Assembly (NCBI GenBank): GCA_031771865.1
Contig: JASISA010000022.1
Span: 1,984,001 to 2,048,000 of the forward strand
Origin: Nothophaeocryptopus gaeumannii
Taxonomy: Eukaryota; Ascomycota; Dothideomycetes; Mycosphaerellales; Mycosphaerellaceae
Direction of reading: 5' to 3'
Length of the DNA: 64,000 nucleotides
Below, piece by piece: positions 12,482-23,380 of the stretch (position 1 is its first letter; each line of letters opens with the position of its first letter). The position numbers were made by a program, and so were the translations under genes. The notes under the pieces are model-generated. The model ran no database searches. It worked only from the letters and a program-made list of their open reading frames with translations, and had not been told where the DNA came from.

Positions 12482-13335
12482 CTTGCCAGTGAAATCAACG
12501 TGACCAGCTACTATGTAAAAGTCCCCAATATCTCCCATGCTCGCTCACCGTACTGACATCTCTACCAGATGTCCTACATCTTCATCAACACCCTCGGCAT
12601 CTCAACCCTCCTCTCCCGCATCCTCGCAGCCTGCGGTTCCGTCGACTACCTCCTCTTCGCATGTCTCGCCTACTTCGTCGTCGAACGCTACGGCCGTCGA
12701 AAAGTCATGATGTGTTCCGCAGCAGCATACTCCATATGTTGAATTGTGATAGCAATCGCGACAGGCCTTACCGAAAAAGGCGGAAATAGGTATATCCTAG
12801 GCTCCATAGCCGTAGCTTTCTTCTTCGTCTTTTTCGCTTCCCTCGGAATGGTTGTGCTGGGTGTGCCGTGGCTGCATCCGACGGAGATCAATGCTCGGAG
12901 GATGAGGACCAAGGGGGCGAGCTTGGCTATGGCGACGAATTGGATCTGTGTAAGTACTACAATATCTCTCAGTAGTCTCCTTCCAGATACCGACAACGCG
13001 AGCAGAATTACGCCTTAGTGCAAGCCACTCTTCCCGGGATCGCAAATCTAGGCTACGAGTTCTGGATCGTCTGGGCTGTTATCTGTGCGGCTTTCATTCC
13101 AATCACCTACCCCTTCTATGCGGAGACGGCGAATCGGACGTTGGAGGATAGTGATAGGTTCTTTGAGACGAAGCCGGGGATAGTGGTTTGTGGCAATTAA
13201 CTTGCGACGCAGCTACAGAGGCCGCAGGTGTATATTGATGCGGATGCGCGGGTTGCGCGCGCTGCAGAGAATGATGGGTCAATTGAAGATATCGAAAAAG
13301 CTGGGGAGAAGGTAACGGTCGAGAAAGTGGAGTAG
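12482..13335 (+). pseudogene. MFS sugar transporter, C-terminal half only, with two nonsense codons
   Basis: Exon-like blocks 12482-12514, 12569-12949 and 13006-13335 splice in frame (GTAAAA..CAG and GTAAGT..CAG). They read like the last five or six membrane helices of a hexose-family transporter: VERYGRRKVMM (sugar-porter loop), GVPWLHPTEIN, MRTKGASLAMATNW, and PFYAETANRTLEDSDRFFE near the C-terminus. The N-terminal half (about 250 residues, with the first half of the sugar-porter signatures) is not found upstream. A TGA at 12740-12742 replaces a coding codon, probably Trp, and a TAA at 13198-13200 cuts off a further 44 codons that keep the family's KLATQL-like tail. Both stops and the truncation mark it as dead, although the splice sites survive, which suggests recent decay. 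Confidence 0.8.
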
Positions 13336-13606
13336 AACTTGCGTTGGAGGATATTACCTGATAATTATGTATTTGCATGAAGAGAGTCGGGGTCTTGAGG
13401 ACAAGAGAGCTGTCATTGTATGCTAATCTGCAGAGCGATCATCAATCATAAATAAGTAGAGCAAACATCGACAAAAGTGTTCGTACATCCACCGTGCCCA
13501 GGGGACTGAGCCAGCCTCAATTAAACGCTCTCAAAAGGGCAAGGCTCAGGAGGAGCCCACTATGCTGAGAGAAGAATAGTCCGCCATTCAGCTTAATGCC
13601 ACGATG

Positions 13607-14640
13607 TCACAGAGATCTGACATTAGTTGTTTTAACTCTTCGCGGTGAGGTGATCCTGCTTCCAGACCTGCGCAGTGTTGGATTCTTACTTGCCTGGCAT
13701 TTATACGCATGCCGGAAGTAGGACGTCCGCCAACGCTCAATGCGCCCAACCAGTATCCATTGGCTGCAATCACCACAGAGTGCTTCGATGCCGATAGTGC
13801 CCTCAGCCTGGTGCCATGCTCTTGGGTGCTCGAACGGTTTGCCTGTGGCGCAGCTGATACCATGGGTGAACTGCTGGTGGTACCAGTAAGCGGAGTCTTT
13901 CAGTTTGTGCCTAGGGCTTGTCAGCCAGTAGATTGGTGAGACTTCGGTGGCAATAGATACCACGTAGAACATAACCCGCACCATCCCGCACGCTCGATCC
14001 CTTCACCCTTGACCCAAGAAGGGGTGTAGGCATCGTCGGCGAAGCGTGGGCTTTGACGACGAGGCACAGGCTCACCGACGCGATATTCCGCCGGCGGGTC
14101 CGATCGCGGCTCTCCATATCTTACAGCAACGCTGGCAGAAGACGCTGGAGCATTGACACCGGTTAAGGGAGAGCTGACTGTTTTGATCGAATGACGGTGA
14201 GAGCTTGGGAAAGCGGGAGATATGGGTGTTGGTGCCGCGATCGACTGTTGCGAATAACCGAAAGATAAGTTGATGGTCGAAGTTCCCTGAGGCGAGCCCA
14301 AATTCAAGTAATTACTATTGATCGATCCCATGTGACCGGAAGTCGCAGGATTGCGACCGGTGTCGTGAGCCCCCCAGCTCGAAGGAGCGGCTGTGTATGA
14401 TCCAAAGTGGGAGGTCGCTAGATATTCGTCCGGCGATGAACAGTCTTGCGAAGAGACTATGGTGTTGTTGTAGCCTTGTGCTCCTGGTCGGTATAGCTCG
14501 AATTGGCGAACATGTTGCATGGGAGAGATGTAGCTGGCATCGGAGAGCGAATGGGAGACGGCATCGCTGCCGACTGCCTTATCCCCAGACCAGCAGGGCC
14601 AACTACTCGCCGGATCGAACTCGTTGTACGCTGAGCTCAT
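13607..14640 (-). CDS. Protein with Rua1 C-terminal domain (putative transcription regulator)
   Basis: Two exons, 14640-13961 and 13910-13607, joined across a 50 bp intron (GTATCT donor, GGCTGAC branch, CCTAG acceptor), give 327 residues. The joined C-terminal part (about residues 205-310) reads YTPSWVKGEGIERAGWCGLC, then LKDSAYWYHQQFTHGISCATG, LCGDCSQWI and YFRHAYKC. This is the fungal domain named after the Ustilago regulator Rua1 (PF14616), with two CxxC pairs plus His/Cys that could bind zinc. Residues 1-200 are Ser/Gly/Pro-rich, and no separate C2H2 finger is visible. DNA binding and any target pathway are unproven. The start ATG is the first in frame; an extra upstream exon is possible. 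Without the splice the frame would stop right after the first CxxC. Confidence 0.8.
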
Positions 14641-16181
14641 CGAAGTGTTTGGACCGGTTATGTCGAACGTCTGGCAGGATCGAACAACCAACAAGATTGC
14701 GCGTTATCGTGAAATTAACAGGTCGTAAATAAAACAACAGTCAGGCGATGCCAACCATAAATCTGGATTACCTTTACATGAACTGCGAAGCGGGCACACA
14801 GCCCTCCACGGATTCCTTGTGCGCGAGTCTGCGGCTGCAGCAAGCTAGAATCAGCTCGAGCTCAGTCACGTCGATAAGAACGTCGCTTGTTGCCACCGCA
14901 AACGCTCGTGGCACGGAATACGCGGCCTTGGTGTCATGGGTCTTGGATGCATGGTCCAGTGTAAGTGCAATCTCGAGTTGGAAATATACAGCAAATCTGC
15001 TGGCGATCCGACCCTTTGGAAAGGGCCGCCCGGCGCAAGGGATGTTTCGAGCATTCATCGTGGAATAACTTGGCAGAAGAAGGGTGTAGGGCCGGAGTTT
15101 CGAGTGGAGAGTGCGGCTGGTCTATTTCATTGAGACCGATTTGGCCATGACACAACGCCATTGCCTGTGAACCCTGTACAGACAGTTGCTTCAAATAGAG
15201 AGGCGCGAAGCACGAGCGATGAGTGCTCTAGACCTCATGCAGGGACATCTTCTCGAAGTCGGATCGAGGTCGAGGTCGTCGTGATACGGAGAGGCCTTGC
15301 GGTCCGCGTCGGTCGTGATGCCGAGACAGGTCGGGTCCGAAACTCTTCGATGCTGCAGGTGTGACGATCACATGCACATTCCAATACTGCAGAAGTGCTC
15401 GAATGCCGCTCTCTTCACACTGTTTGCACTTCATGCGCTTGACGAAGGCGCTTGACAGATGCGCATGAGCGTGCAGAAAGTCGGTAAGCGTAGTCCAGCG
15501 CAACATATCTTATGGCCTCATGCGGAGTGTTCGGGGTGTTGAAGTGGTTGATGGCCAAGGCAGCCGGTGAGCGAGCGCCGTCTGTATCCATTCTAGATCT
15601 GTAACTCAGTCGTCGCGCTTGATGGGCTCGTGGCACAGCATGGCAACGACATGTTGCCAACTGCCAGCTCTGGCGTGATGGACCCCTCTGCTGGGAAGGT
15701 TGCCTTTTCATGCGGGCATGCCGAGAGTGAAAGATCCAATGGCTGGGACGGTCATCGCCGGATGAGGATTGGAGCAGTCTGGACGGATGAGCAAGATTTC
15801 GATTTCGATTTCGATGTCGATGTCGATGTCGTTGTCCATGTCGTTGATGTGAAAGAAGGGAGCTGGATGCTTCTAGAGCAGTGATGTTGATGTTGCACAG
15901 ACAAGGATGTGCGGGACTGGCCGTCCGACGGCCCAGAGTCAAACTTTAACCATAGCGATAGAGCTCGCCTTGCTCGCCGTGCCATCGGCGCCCAGGCCGA
16001 CTTGGAGTGTTGGGCCGGCACCATGCCTTCGACATATCGTATGCAAGTTTCTGTAGCGTGTCGATTGCGCGGCTCAAAGTTGTCCAATTCTGCCCATCCA
16101 TCGGTTCACTCTCCAGGAACTCCGCCAATGTCGTAGTACAAGTCCTGATACCTGCTTACAAACAACGCATCATCCCACAGC
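14641..16181. other. Divergent intergenic region between the Rua1-domain gene and the SET gene
   Basis: About 1.5 kb that must hold two promoters. The 106-codon frame at 14748-15068 and its minus-strand counterparts look like chance frames with no motif. A hexanucleotide repeat sits at 15795-15830 and accounts for the odd low-complexity reading frames there. Confidence 0.45.
15795..15830. repeat. Hexanucleotide microsatellite (GATTTC)3(GATGTC)3
   Basis: Three copies of GATTTC are followed directly by three copies of GATGTC, then decaying copies to about 15855. On the minus strand this gives runs of alternating His/Arg or Lys/Ser codons in frames that are otherwise meaningless. Confidence 0.9.
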
Positions 16182-18112
16182 ATGGCCGCGTCTCCGATAC
16201 CACAGTCGGAATTGGAGACATTGGTCCGCAAGATTGGCTCTCGCATCAATGAAGAGCTTCCAGGTATTCTACGGCGGATCCTCGCGGGACAAGATCTTAG
16301 CGACGGACCGCTTCAATTGGAATGCAGCATCTTGAGGCAACGAGCTGACCACATCAGAGATAAGTCGCGCGCTGTAAGGATAGCTTCGGTTGATATTGGC
16401 GACATTAGCCCGCCTCGTGGTGTGTCAACGCCAGCAGAACAGGCACACCTGCCAGATGGACCTGTGCCAAGGCCTCGAACTCCTAGATCTCCACAGAGGG
16501 CCTTCAGACCAAGACAACCGCCTCCTCTATCGTCTGATGATGAAAGACCTTCAAAGCGGCGAGCGATTGGTGGCCTGCGCATTGGCAGGTCAGACTCGTC
16601 AACGGAGCCTGGGAACGACAATGCAGTGATCAGGCGCCTGGAGAGCGACGCTCGGGTCTTTCCCCAACGCAAGAAACGTATGCCTGATAATCCTAACCTT
16701 CAGCCTTCGAGCCTAGATAAATTCATCGCAGGTGTGTGGGAGAATCTGTATTCGGGAGTCAAGCTAGATCCCGGCGAAGTTATCGAGCAGTGGCAAGCCA
16801 TTGAATCTAGCAAGCAGCCACGGCTGCTCATGGACACCGAGAGCGAGCTGGTGACCCGTGACGACACAGCAGTGCGCACCATGTTTGGACGCATGAACGT
16901 TCTTGCTCGGAAGATCAGTCAGACTAGCCGAACTTGTAGGTCGCTCGAAGTTATAGTTCAAGCGCACTGGGTACAGGCTTTCGACGATCGAGTGGCGGAG
17001 CTTAATTCTACCACAACGAAGGAGAAGGCAAAGAAGACAGCAATCTCGGAAGCATGTATGGACTTTAGCTGGACTGAGAAGGAACTGCGCAACAAAATGG
17101 CCATCTGGCGGGGCTATCATGAGATCAAAGAAGCGGGCGGCTGGGCTGCTCTTGTCTTTGCGGGAATGGGCTTGTATCGCTTCTGCAAGTACCGCGTCTC
17201 ATTCAATGAAGAGACATTCTCCATTCTCAGATTACTGAGACACCGCTTTGAGGTGGCAGCCGACTGCCTGCATCCGCGATGGAGGAGTCTTCTTGCCATC
17301 TTCGGTTCCCCAGCGGATCGTCGCTACACTGGCCATGCACATGACTGGGCTGTATGTGGACCCGGAGACGAAGCCATCCCTCTCCCTATCACTTATCATC
17401 AATGGGACAATAACTTCAGCTATAACCACCTGGACGAGTCCGTCATTGACGAAGAAGCCTGGGGCTTATTCGACCCTCGCACTGTCAAGCCATTGACCGA
17501 GCCGGATGCCAATATTTGCAATCTCTGCACTGAGCGACAGTCGGATGATCCTCGTCAAAATCACTGCATGTGCTTTCCAACACTTTATGGAACGGCGAAA
17601 GCTGGCTTCATTCCCGTCCAAGTGTACCGTACTCCAAACGGCAAGAATAATGGCTTACTCGCCTGCGCGCCTTTCGAACGAGGCGCTGCTATTGGCGAGT
17701 TTGTCGGCAGTATCACGTCCGGAGTATCAAACAAGGACGTGATGGTCGGACAGACCGACAAGGCTTACTATCAAATCTGGCAGGGAAGGCAGGGCAATTA
17801 CACCCGCTTCGTCAACCATTCCTGTAACCCCAACAGCCAGTTTGAAAGATTTATCTGGCTTGGGACTCAGCGGATAGTGCTTGTGAGCAAGGGCGTTGAA
17901 GCTGGTACTGAGATTACCGTCGACTATAGTGATACGTATTGGAAGGTACGTGCCCAAAAACTTCCCTGTTCATGGTGCTCAGCTAATTCAAATAGAACCT
18001 CGATAAGAAATGTCTCTGCGAAAGCTCGAAATGCCGCTATCGTGTGCGTGACCGAACACAACTGTTAACGCCCCCCGAAACCGATGCCAACGGGGTGAAT
18101 GAACCGTCGTGA
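16182..18112 (+). CDS. SET-domain protein lysine methyltransferase
   Basis: Exons 16182-17945 and 17996-18112 (50 bp intron, GTACGT..AATAG) give 626 residues. The catalytic SET core lies at about residues 475-590, with the signatures GEFVG, NHSCNPN (SAM/pseudoknot motif) and VDYSDTYW. The spliced last exon supplies the post-SET zinc cluster KCLCESSKC; unspliced, the frame loses it, so the intron is well supported. Before the SET domain is a small Cys cluster (ICNLC ... HCMC), fewer cysteines than the nine of the canonical SUV39/Clr4 pre-SET. The N-terminal 400 residues have no recognisable domain. It probably methylates a histone or other protein lysine; the substrate cannot be read from sequence. 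Its 3' end converges on the P450 gene, 54 bp away. Confidence 0.85.
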
Positions 18113-18166
18113 AATATACTTCTATGCAGCAAATCTACATCTATATTGACCGCTACTGTATCAAAT

Positions 18167-19800
18167 CTACTGCGCCATCCCACGCGCTCCAAACACCGTA
18201 TTAAACTCCTGCGTTACAAACCACGCATTACAAGTCTTCCACTCTGCCCCCGTCTCCGCCATCTCCACCTCAAAATTCCTCAGGAAAGTAGGCACCAACT
18301 TATATATCTCCAACAAACTTATATTCTTCCCGATACAGGTCCTCGCCCCCGCTCCAAATTGAAACATAGTAGCCTTCATCTCCCTCAACTGCCCAGGCGT
18401 CGCTTCCAACCACCTCTCCGGTCGGAACGTGTCGACATCCCCGCCGAAGATTTCTGGTCGACGTTGCAGGACCCATGCGTTGCAGCCGACGATTGTCCCG
18501 CCTGGGATGAAGTGTCCGAGGATGGAGATCCCTTGTGGAGGGACGACGCGTTCGAGGATTAAGCCAGGGGCGGGATGCATACGGAAAGACTCTTGGATAA
18601 CGGCGTCGAGGTAGGGGAGTCTTTGGGCTTCCGACCAACTCACTCGACGAAATTCCTTTTCGGTAATGATACCTTCTCGAGCGGCTGTGTCGAGTTCTTC
18701 CATGAGTTTTGCGTAGACGCGGGGGTGTTTTATGAGGAAGTAGAATACGCTGCTAAGGGAGATGGATGTCGTTTCCGAGCCGGCGAATATCATACTTGTG
18801 CAGGAGGATAATACCTGACGGTCTGTCATGAATTCCGGATGATCATGTTGTGCTTGTGTGAATTTCATAAGGAGGTCGATAGGTTTACCCTGGTTTCCTT
18901 CATCGTCGAGATAGCCGTCTGACTTGATCTTTTGCATTTCCGCTGCGCGGTCTGCAGCTTGCGTTAATGCGAATCTGGTGACTGGGAAGATCGTTTTGCT
19001 TATCCCCCATTTTTGAAGTTTGAGTTTAATGGGGTTCTTCTCGAAGAGGAGGTCCAAGAAAGGCATTTGTCCTATCGGTGCAGCATACTTTAGAAAATTG
19101 CCCACGAAGCCTTTGATCCCTTCGATGTCTTCGTCGCGTTCGACGAAGCCGAGGCGTTTGCTCCATGTGAGTTCTCCGATTACGTCGAATGCGAAGGACT
19201 GGAGCCATTCGGAGAATTTGCAGCTTCGGCCGGCGTTGCAGTAGCGGAGGCGGGTTTGTTCGATGAAGGCGTTCATTGTGCTGTCTACGAGCGGTTCGTA
19301 GCCAACTAGGGAGGACATAGAGAACGCACTATTGACGCATCTTCGGTACTTGGCGTGAAAGTCTTCGTCTTTAGTGCTGAAGAGGGATGGGAGACGCTCG
19401 CCCTTTACGACGGCTTGCTGGACGATGTCTGTATAGGTGTCAGCGAAGTTGCTCAAATGGGCAGTATGGTAGGGGAGGTCTTACAGAAGTCAGATTTTGT
19501 CATGCCCTTGTTCAATCCATAGATGGTTTTGATAGCCTTCGGGTTGGCAAAAGAGAGGACATTGGGTCCCAGTCTTACAATATCGCCATGCTTTCGGTGT
19601 AGCTCCAGATGAGTCTTCTCTGCCTTGCGGCCCTTGACGTCAAAGTATCTCCACCAGTTTGTGTATGCTGCAAAGGCCGGGCCAGGATATATATTAAGCC
19701 CATTGTGGTACTTGTTCCGGAGGAAATAGACAGCAAGGCCGAGCAGTAATACAAGAGGCCAATAGGCAGTTAGAACTTTTGCAACTTCGCTCGCGAGCAT
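18167..19800 (-). CDS. Cytochrome P450, pisatin-demethylase-like
   Basis: Exons 19800-19485 and 19428-18167 (57 bp intron, GTAAGA..CGCTGAC..ATACAG) give 525 residues. An N-terminal membrane anchor (VLTAYWPLVLLLGLAVYFL) is followed by PGP, the I-helix AGSETTS, the K-helix ESFR, PERW, and the heme loop FGAGARTCIG with the axial Cys near residue 465. The sequences IYGLNKGMTKSDF and LFSTKDEDFHAKYRRCVNSAF are typical of the pisatin demethylase-like fungal group. These ER-bound monooxygenases act in detoxification of plant phenolics or in secondary metabolism. No biosynthetic core gene lies beside it, so it is not obviously part of a cluster. It looks intact. Confidence 0.93.
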
Positions 19801-20789
19801 GTTGAATATTGCAGATACGACGATATTGAAAGCAGATTAGAGTCGGACGAGGAGATGAGAAGGAAGACAATGCTTACTGTTGTTATATGACGCCTAGACC
19901 GAGCTTACGCTTTAGAAATGCCGATATGAGTTGTCGGTGGCTTCACATGCAGCGGAAAGACGTCTCACATCCGGCAGATGTCCAAAGCACCAGACACGCA
20001 ACGATTCAAGGAAGGCCTTGGACAGCTTATCCGTATTAGAATGGCTTTCGTCCTAGCCAAGATCATCGATACGCCAAACGGATCCTTGTTGCCGCTGCTG
20101 CCGTACGCAAACAATCCGATCGAGATACGCAATTCGCTGCAGGAGTAAGATTTCTAAGGCTCATTCGTCGGTATGGTTGGCATGCGAAGTGCCGACAAGG
20201 ATGAAACGCTCCACGGGTCCCCCGGTCCTGTGAGAACGGCAGTTGGTCTCGCACATCTGCCGAAGCTGTCTTGATGGCCTCTTCTCCAGCTCCAGGAGGC
20301 GACGAAACAGGACTTGAACGCTCGCTCCAAACGCTTCCGTATAGTCGTCACTTGAGCGGAGAGTCTCCAGGCATGTCCTTAGTAGGTAATGTCTGGGCGC
20401 CGTCGCGTGGACCCCAGGCGGATCTCATGGGAAGACACGGCGAAGGAGTGTTCTCTTAAGATTCCGACTGCTCTGTGGCAGTTCCACAGTCGTCCTTCGG
20501 TGGAGGTCGAGAGGTGGTGTCCTACATCTGGACCCTCTCTTGACTACAGCGACTGTTTCGGGAGGAGATGAAGTTGAGAGCTGTGTTGTGAACTGAAACT
20601 GGAGGATTGAAGTGGGCGGTGGTGGAGGAAGCACCGGCATCTGCCGTTTGTGTGCCTTAGGTATCAATCGGAGTTTCGATACCGATACCTCTCAGCTGCT
20701 CCTTCTCTGACGACAGCTTCATATTCCCACCACATCGTCCCAGCGGTCCCCTCCCGCTCAGCCCAATGCTGCAGCAGAGAATGGGCTTC
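19801..20789. other. Intergenic, nothing identified
   Basis: The region upstream of the P450 gene includes its promoter. The short open frames (60-80 codons) on both strands have no motif or signal peptide. Confidence 0.4.
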
Positions 20790-20993
20790 TCACTCGGCAC
20801 CGAAGCAGGCAACCGTCGTGCAGCAGGAGCAGGTCAAGAGAGGAGCCGGCTCCAATGCCCCTACTTTGATGTTGCACCATAAAGACTGTAGGGAGATATC
20901 GGCAAACTGCAGGGCTCGATGGTCTGCAGCTCGCACGCTCGTATGCGTTGATATTGAGATGAAGAAGACCACCAACAACATAGCCACCCTCAT
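20790..20993 (-). CDS. Candidate small secreted protein (67 residues)
   Basis: The minus-strand frame from the ATG at 20993 begins MRVAMLLVVFFISISTHTSV followed by RA-AD. This is a textbook signal peptide: a basic n-region, a hydrophobic core, and small residues at the cleavage site around residue 22. The mature part is about 45 residues with five cysteines, three of them in a TCSCC cluster, and no homologue I recognise. The region is gene-poor and the frame is short, so a chance origin cannot be excluded. A longer spliced form is possible, but I found no convincing donor. I call it on the signal peptide and cysteine pattern alone. Confidence 0.42.
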   Translation of the reverse strand: MRVAMLLVVFFISISTHTSVRAADHRALQFADISLQSLWCNIKVGALEPAPLLTCSCCTTVACFGAE

Positions 20994-21816
20994 ATCACGA
21001 CAGCCTGGAAAGCTGCGTCATTCTTCATCGGAGTTTCCTCCGATTTTGGTCTTCAGGTAATCTGGTTGATGCCCAGGCGATATTGACGTAGGCGTCTCCG
21101 GCGGCTAGCAGCTGTGCTCGCCTACGGCAAAGAAGTCGGTCTGGGTATCTGTATTACTGTTTTATCACACCAGAGATGCCTTGCAACTGGGTCAGGAATC
21201 GCGAAGCTGTCTGCGCGACCAACCAACACCAATGAGCCTCCGGATAGAAGACCCTACCTCTGCTGTGCGACCAACACAGAGGGTGTCCTCAGGATTGCCA
21301 AAGTTACTTATTTCGGTCTGGGCGACGTCCACTTCTGCACGCTGGCGTAGACGGGCATGTCGAGGGCTTTGTCGACGCCCTGTCCGGGTCTGATATCGCC
21401 GCCGCTGCAGTCTCCACAAGCCACACACGTGCACACACTAGTCGAGGCAAGGGTAAGAGGCTAACGATTGAGCCTGAGCTGCTCTCTTCATCCTTCACTT
21501 GTCCCAAAATCGACGATCGATCCTGGATACCACTGCGGCGACTGTTCCGATCCAGGAAAGACTACTGTCGCCATGAAGAAGAAGATGGAGCTCTCTCCCC
21601 CGAACTGCACGCGAGCCTGAGCGCAGTCTACTGGGTGGACTTCAATCTAGAACGGGGCGCATAATGGTCAAAGAGACATTTGATCAATGCGCTCTAGCGC
21701 CCAGCGCTGCGATCAATGCACGATGATTTCGAGATTTGACTTGATATATAACTCTCTGCCTCTGGTGAGGTACCTGAGGACTAACTTTCACATCGCTATG
21801 CCACTGATCAATAGCG
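20994..21816. other. Intergenic; one unexplained open frame
   Basis: A plus-strand frame stays open from about 21248 to the TAA at 21660-21662 without a suitable ATG. It could be a missed exon or chance. No motif was recognised. Confidence 0.3.
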
Positions 21817-22449
21817 ATGCCGCCGCTTGTACCTGCTTTAGCACAAAGTGAATCTAAGACAAGATTCTTCCAACGATTAGGATGGAGCGAAGATGACGCC
21901 GAACATCGGCGACTCTATGCCACCATGAAGGTACCTAGTCAATTATAACTGGCGACTCTCGTAATGACATACAACTAGAGAGAAGCTGCTGCCGGTAGAA
22001 GACGTCTCATAGAGGGGGAGAGCGACACCGAACCAATCAACGAGACGGCCACCCATCAACAAATACTCCTGATCTACCAAGGAGCGTGTCCGGCAACCAG
22101 AGCGATTTACGATCTTGGACGCGATACAGACGGCGCAGTCGAAGAGAACTGGATCGTACGCTGGATGCTCTGGCATGCCTTCCGATATCGTGATCAACGT
22201 AACAATCGCAACCGCAGAGCATCGTGCAGTGGCGCCGACGCTGGAGACGAAGAAAGCTCTGCACCGAGCAGTAGCGTAACACCGACGAGGAACGACGACA
22301 ATGAAGTAGATCCGAGCCCAGGAAGCACGTCAGGTAAGTATCGTCCGCTGCTTGCCCGCGGATTGGCCTAACCATTCGCAGGGCTGGAGGCGAGTGCCAG
22401 AGCAAGTGGTTTCTGGGACCCGGTCCGCGAAATTTGGCTACAGAACTGA
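21817..22449 (+). CDS. Hypothetical protein, three exons, family not recognised
   Basis: Exons 21817-21930, 21979-22333 and 22382-22449 join in phase (introns of 48 bp, GTACCT..CTAG, and 48 bp, GTAAGT..CGCAG) and give 178 residues. The product is polar. It starts MPPLVPALAQSESKTRFFQR, has a charged helical first half with LGWSEDDAEHRRLYATMKRE, a central segment DGAVEENWIVRWMLWHAFRY, a Ser/Asp-rich linker, and ends GFWDPVREIWLQN. There is no signal peptide and no membrane helix. I do not know the family. Support comes from three exons that stay open, good splice sites and a composition unlike the other frames. It could be a lineage-specific nuclear or cytosolic protein; no function is claimed. 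Confidence 0.6.
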
Positions 22450-23380
22450 GAATGAGTGCTTCTACAATCTCGTATACACGACGAACGAGCACACCGTGTG
22501 AGGATCCGCGTCAAAGGCAGTCTATCTAATGTTAATAATTGAAAATACGCCAAATCGACTCAGCAATCATCTATGACAGCACACTATCCACATCCTCCGT
22601 GGCCTGGTCAAGAGATGCCTTCGAGAAACATCGCTCTGTCCACTTCCTGCGCATTGTGCAACTCGCTCTGATGGAGTTCGATAATCCTCGATGCCGACGT
22701 ATGGCCTTTTGGTGTTCATTCACTTCACCAGGGTCTACCTGCACGCCTTCGTCAGGGTGCGTCTCGGCGGGGAAGGACCGCAACCTAGAACTCCCCCTGC
22801 ATACCACGCTCCACGGTGCTTGTGGCACAATACAGAGGCTGTGTTCCGATGGTCCTGGCGAGAGAGATGTCTCTCGAAGAGCGGTTGCATGCAAGGAGAC
22901 GATCGGTCTTGTTTACTACTTGCGCTGTCTTTCAGTGTCGTGCATGCGCCGAGGTGTCTATGTCAGCGCCAACGCAATCGATTTTCGCCGAGCTCTTGTT
23001 GTTAGAACTGCTGGCTGCATGTCGAGACTTCAAGAGAGGGTAGCGATTGGGAACCCAGTTGGTGATGACTGAGTCGTAGACACAGGAATCATTATGTTGT
23101 TGATGTTTTGTAGCAACCAGTGAGGTTTGGGCTTCGTAGAACGAGTCTCTTGGATTGGTCTGTGCTCAGCGAGACAGGGATCGACAACTGACGTACTGCC
23201 ACATTTCCATCTGCCCTTTCACAACACCCAAACTTCATGCACACTCCAAGTATCGATACCACCTACGAACACGACTCAGCTTTACAGACCTCGCTTGATA
23301 CCGTAAATAGTCGAACTCGTCAATGCATCGATAGCTACCGTTGAACCTCGCCAAGGGACACAGAGAGGGGCTGAGGCAGG
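22450..23380. other. Intergenic, upstream of EFR3
   Basis: About 930 bp. The 177-codon frame at 22539-23072 overlaps an equally open minus-strand frame and has no motif. It should contain the EFR3 promoter. Confidence 0.4.

Noticed and set aside
15415..15942. 175-codon minus-strand frame with HRHRHRNRNRN-like runs
   Set aside because: The runs come from the GATTTC/GATGTC microsatellite; the rest has no protein character.
21248..21662. Long plus-strand open stretch ending at a TAA
   Set aside because: No ATG at its start and no acceptor/donor pair linking it to the gene at 21817; kept only as a note in the intergenic entry.
22539..23072. 177-codon plus-strand frame
   Set aside because: An overlapping minus-strand frame (22571-22894) is just as open; codon pattern and motifs do not favour either.
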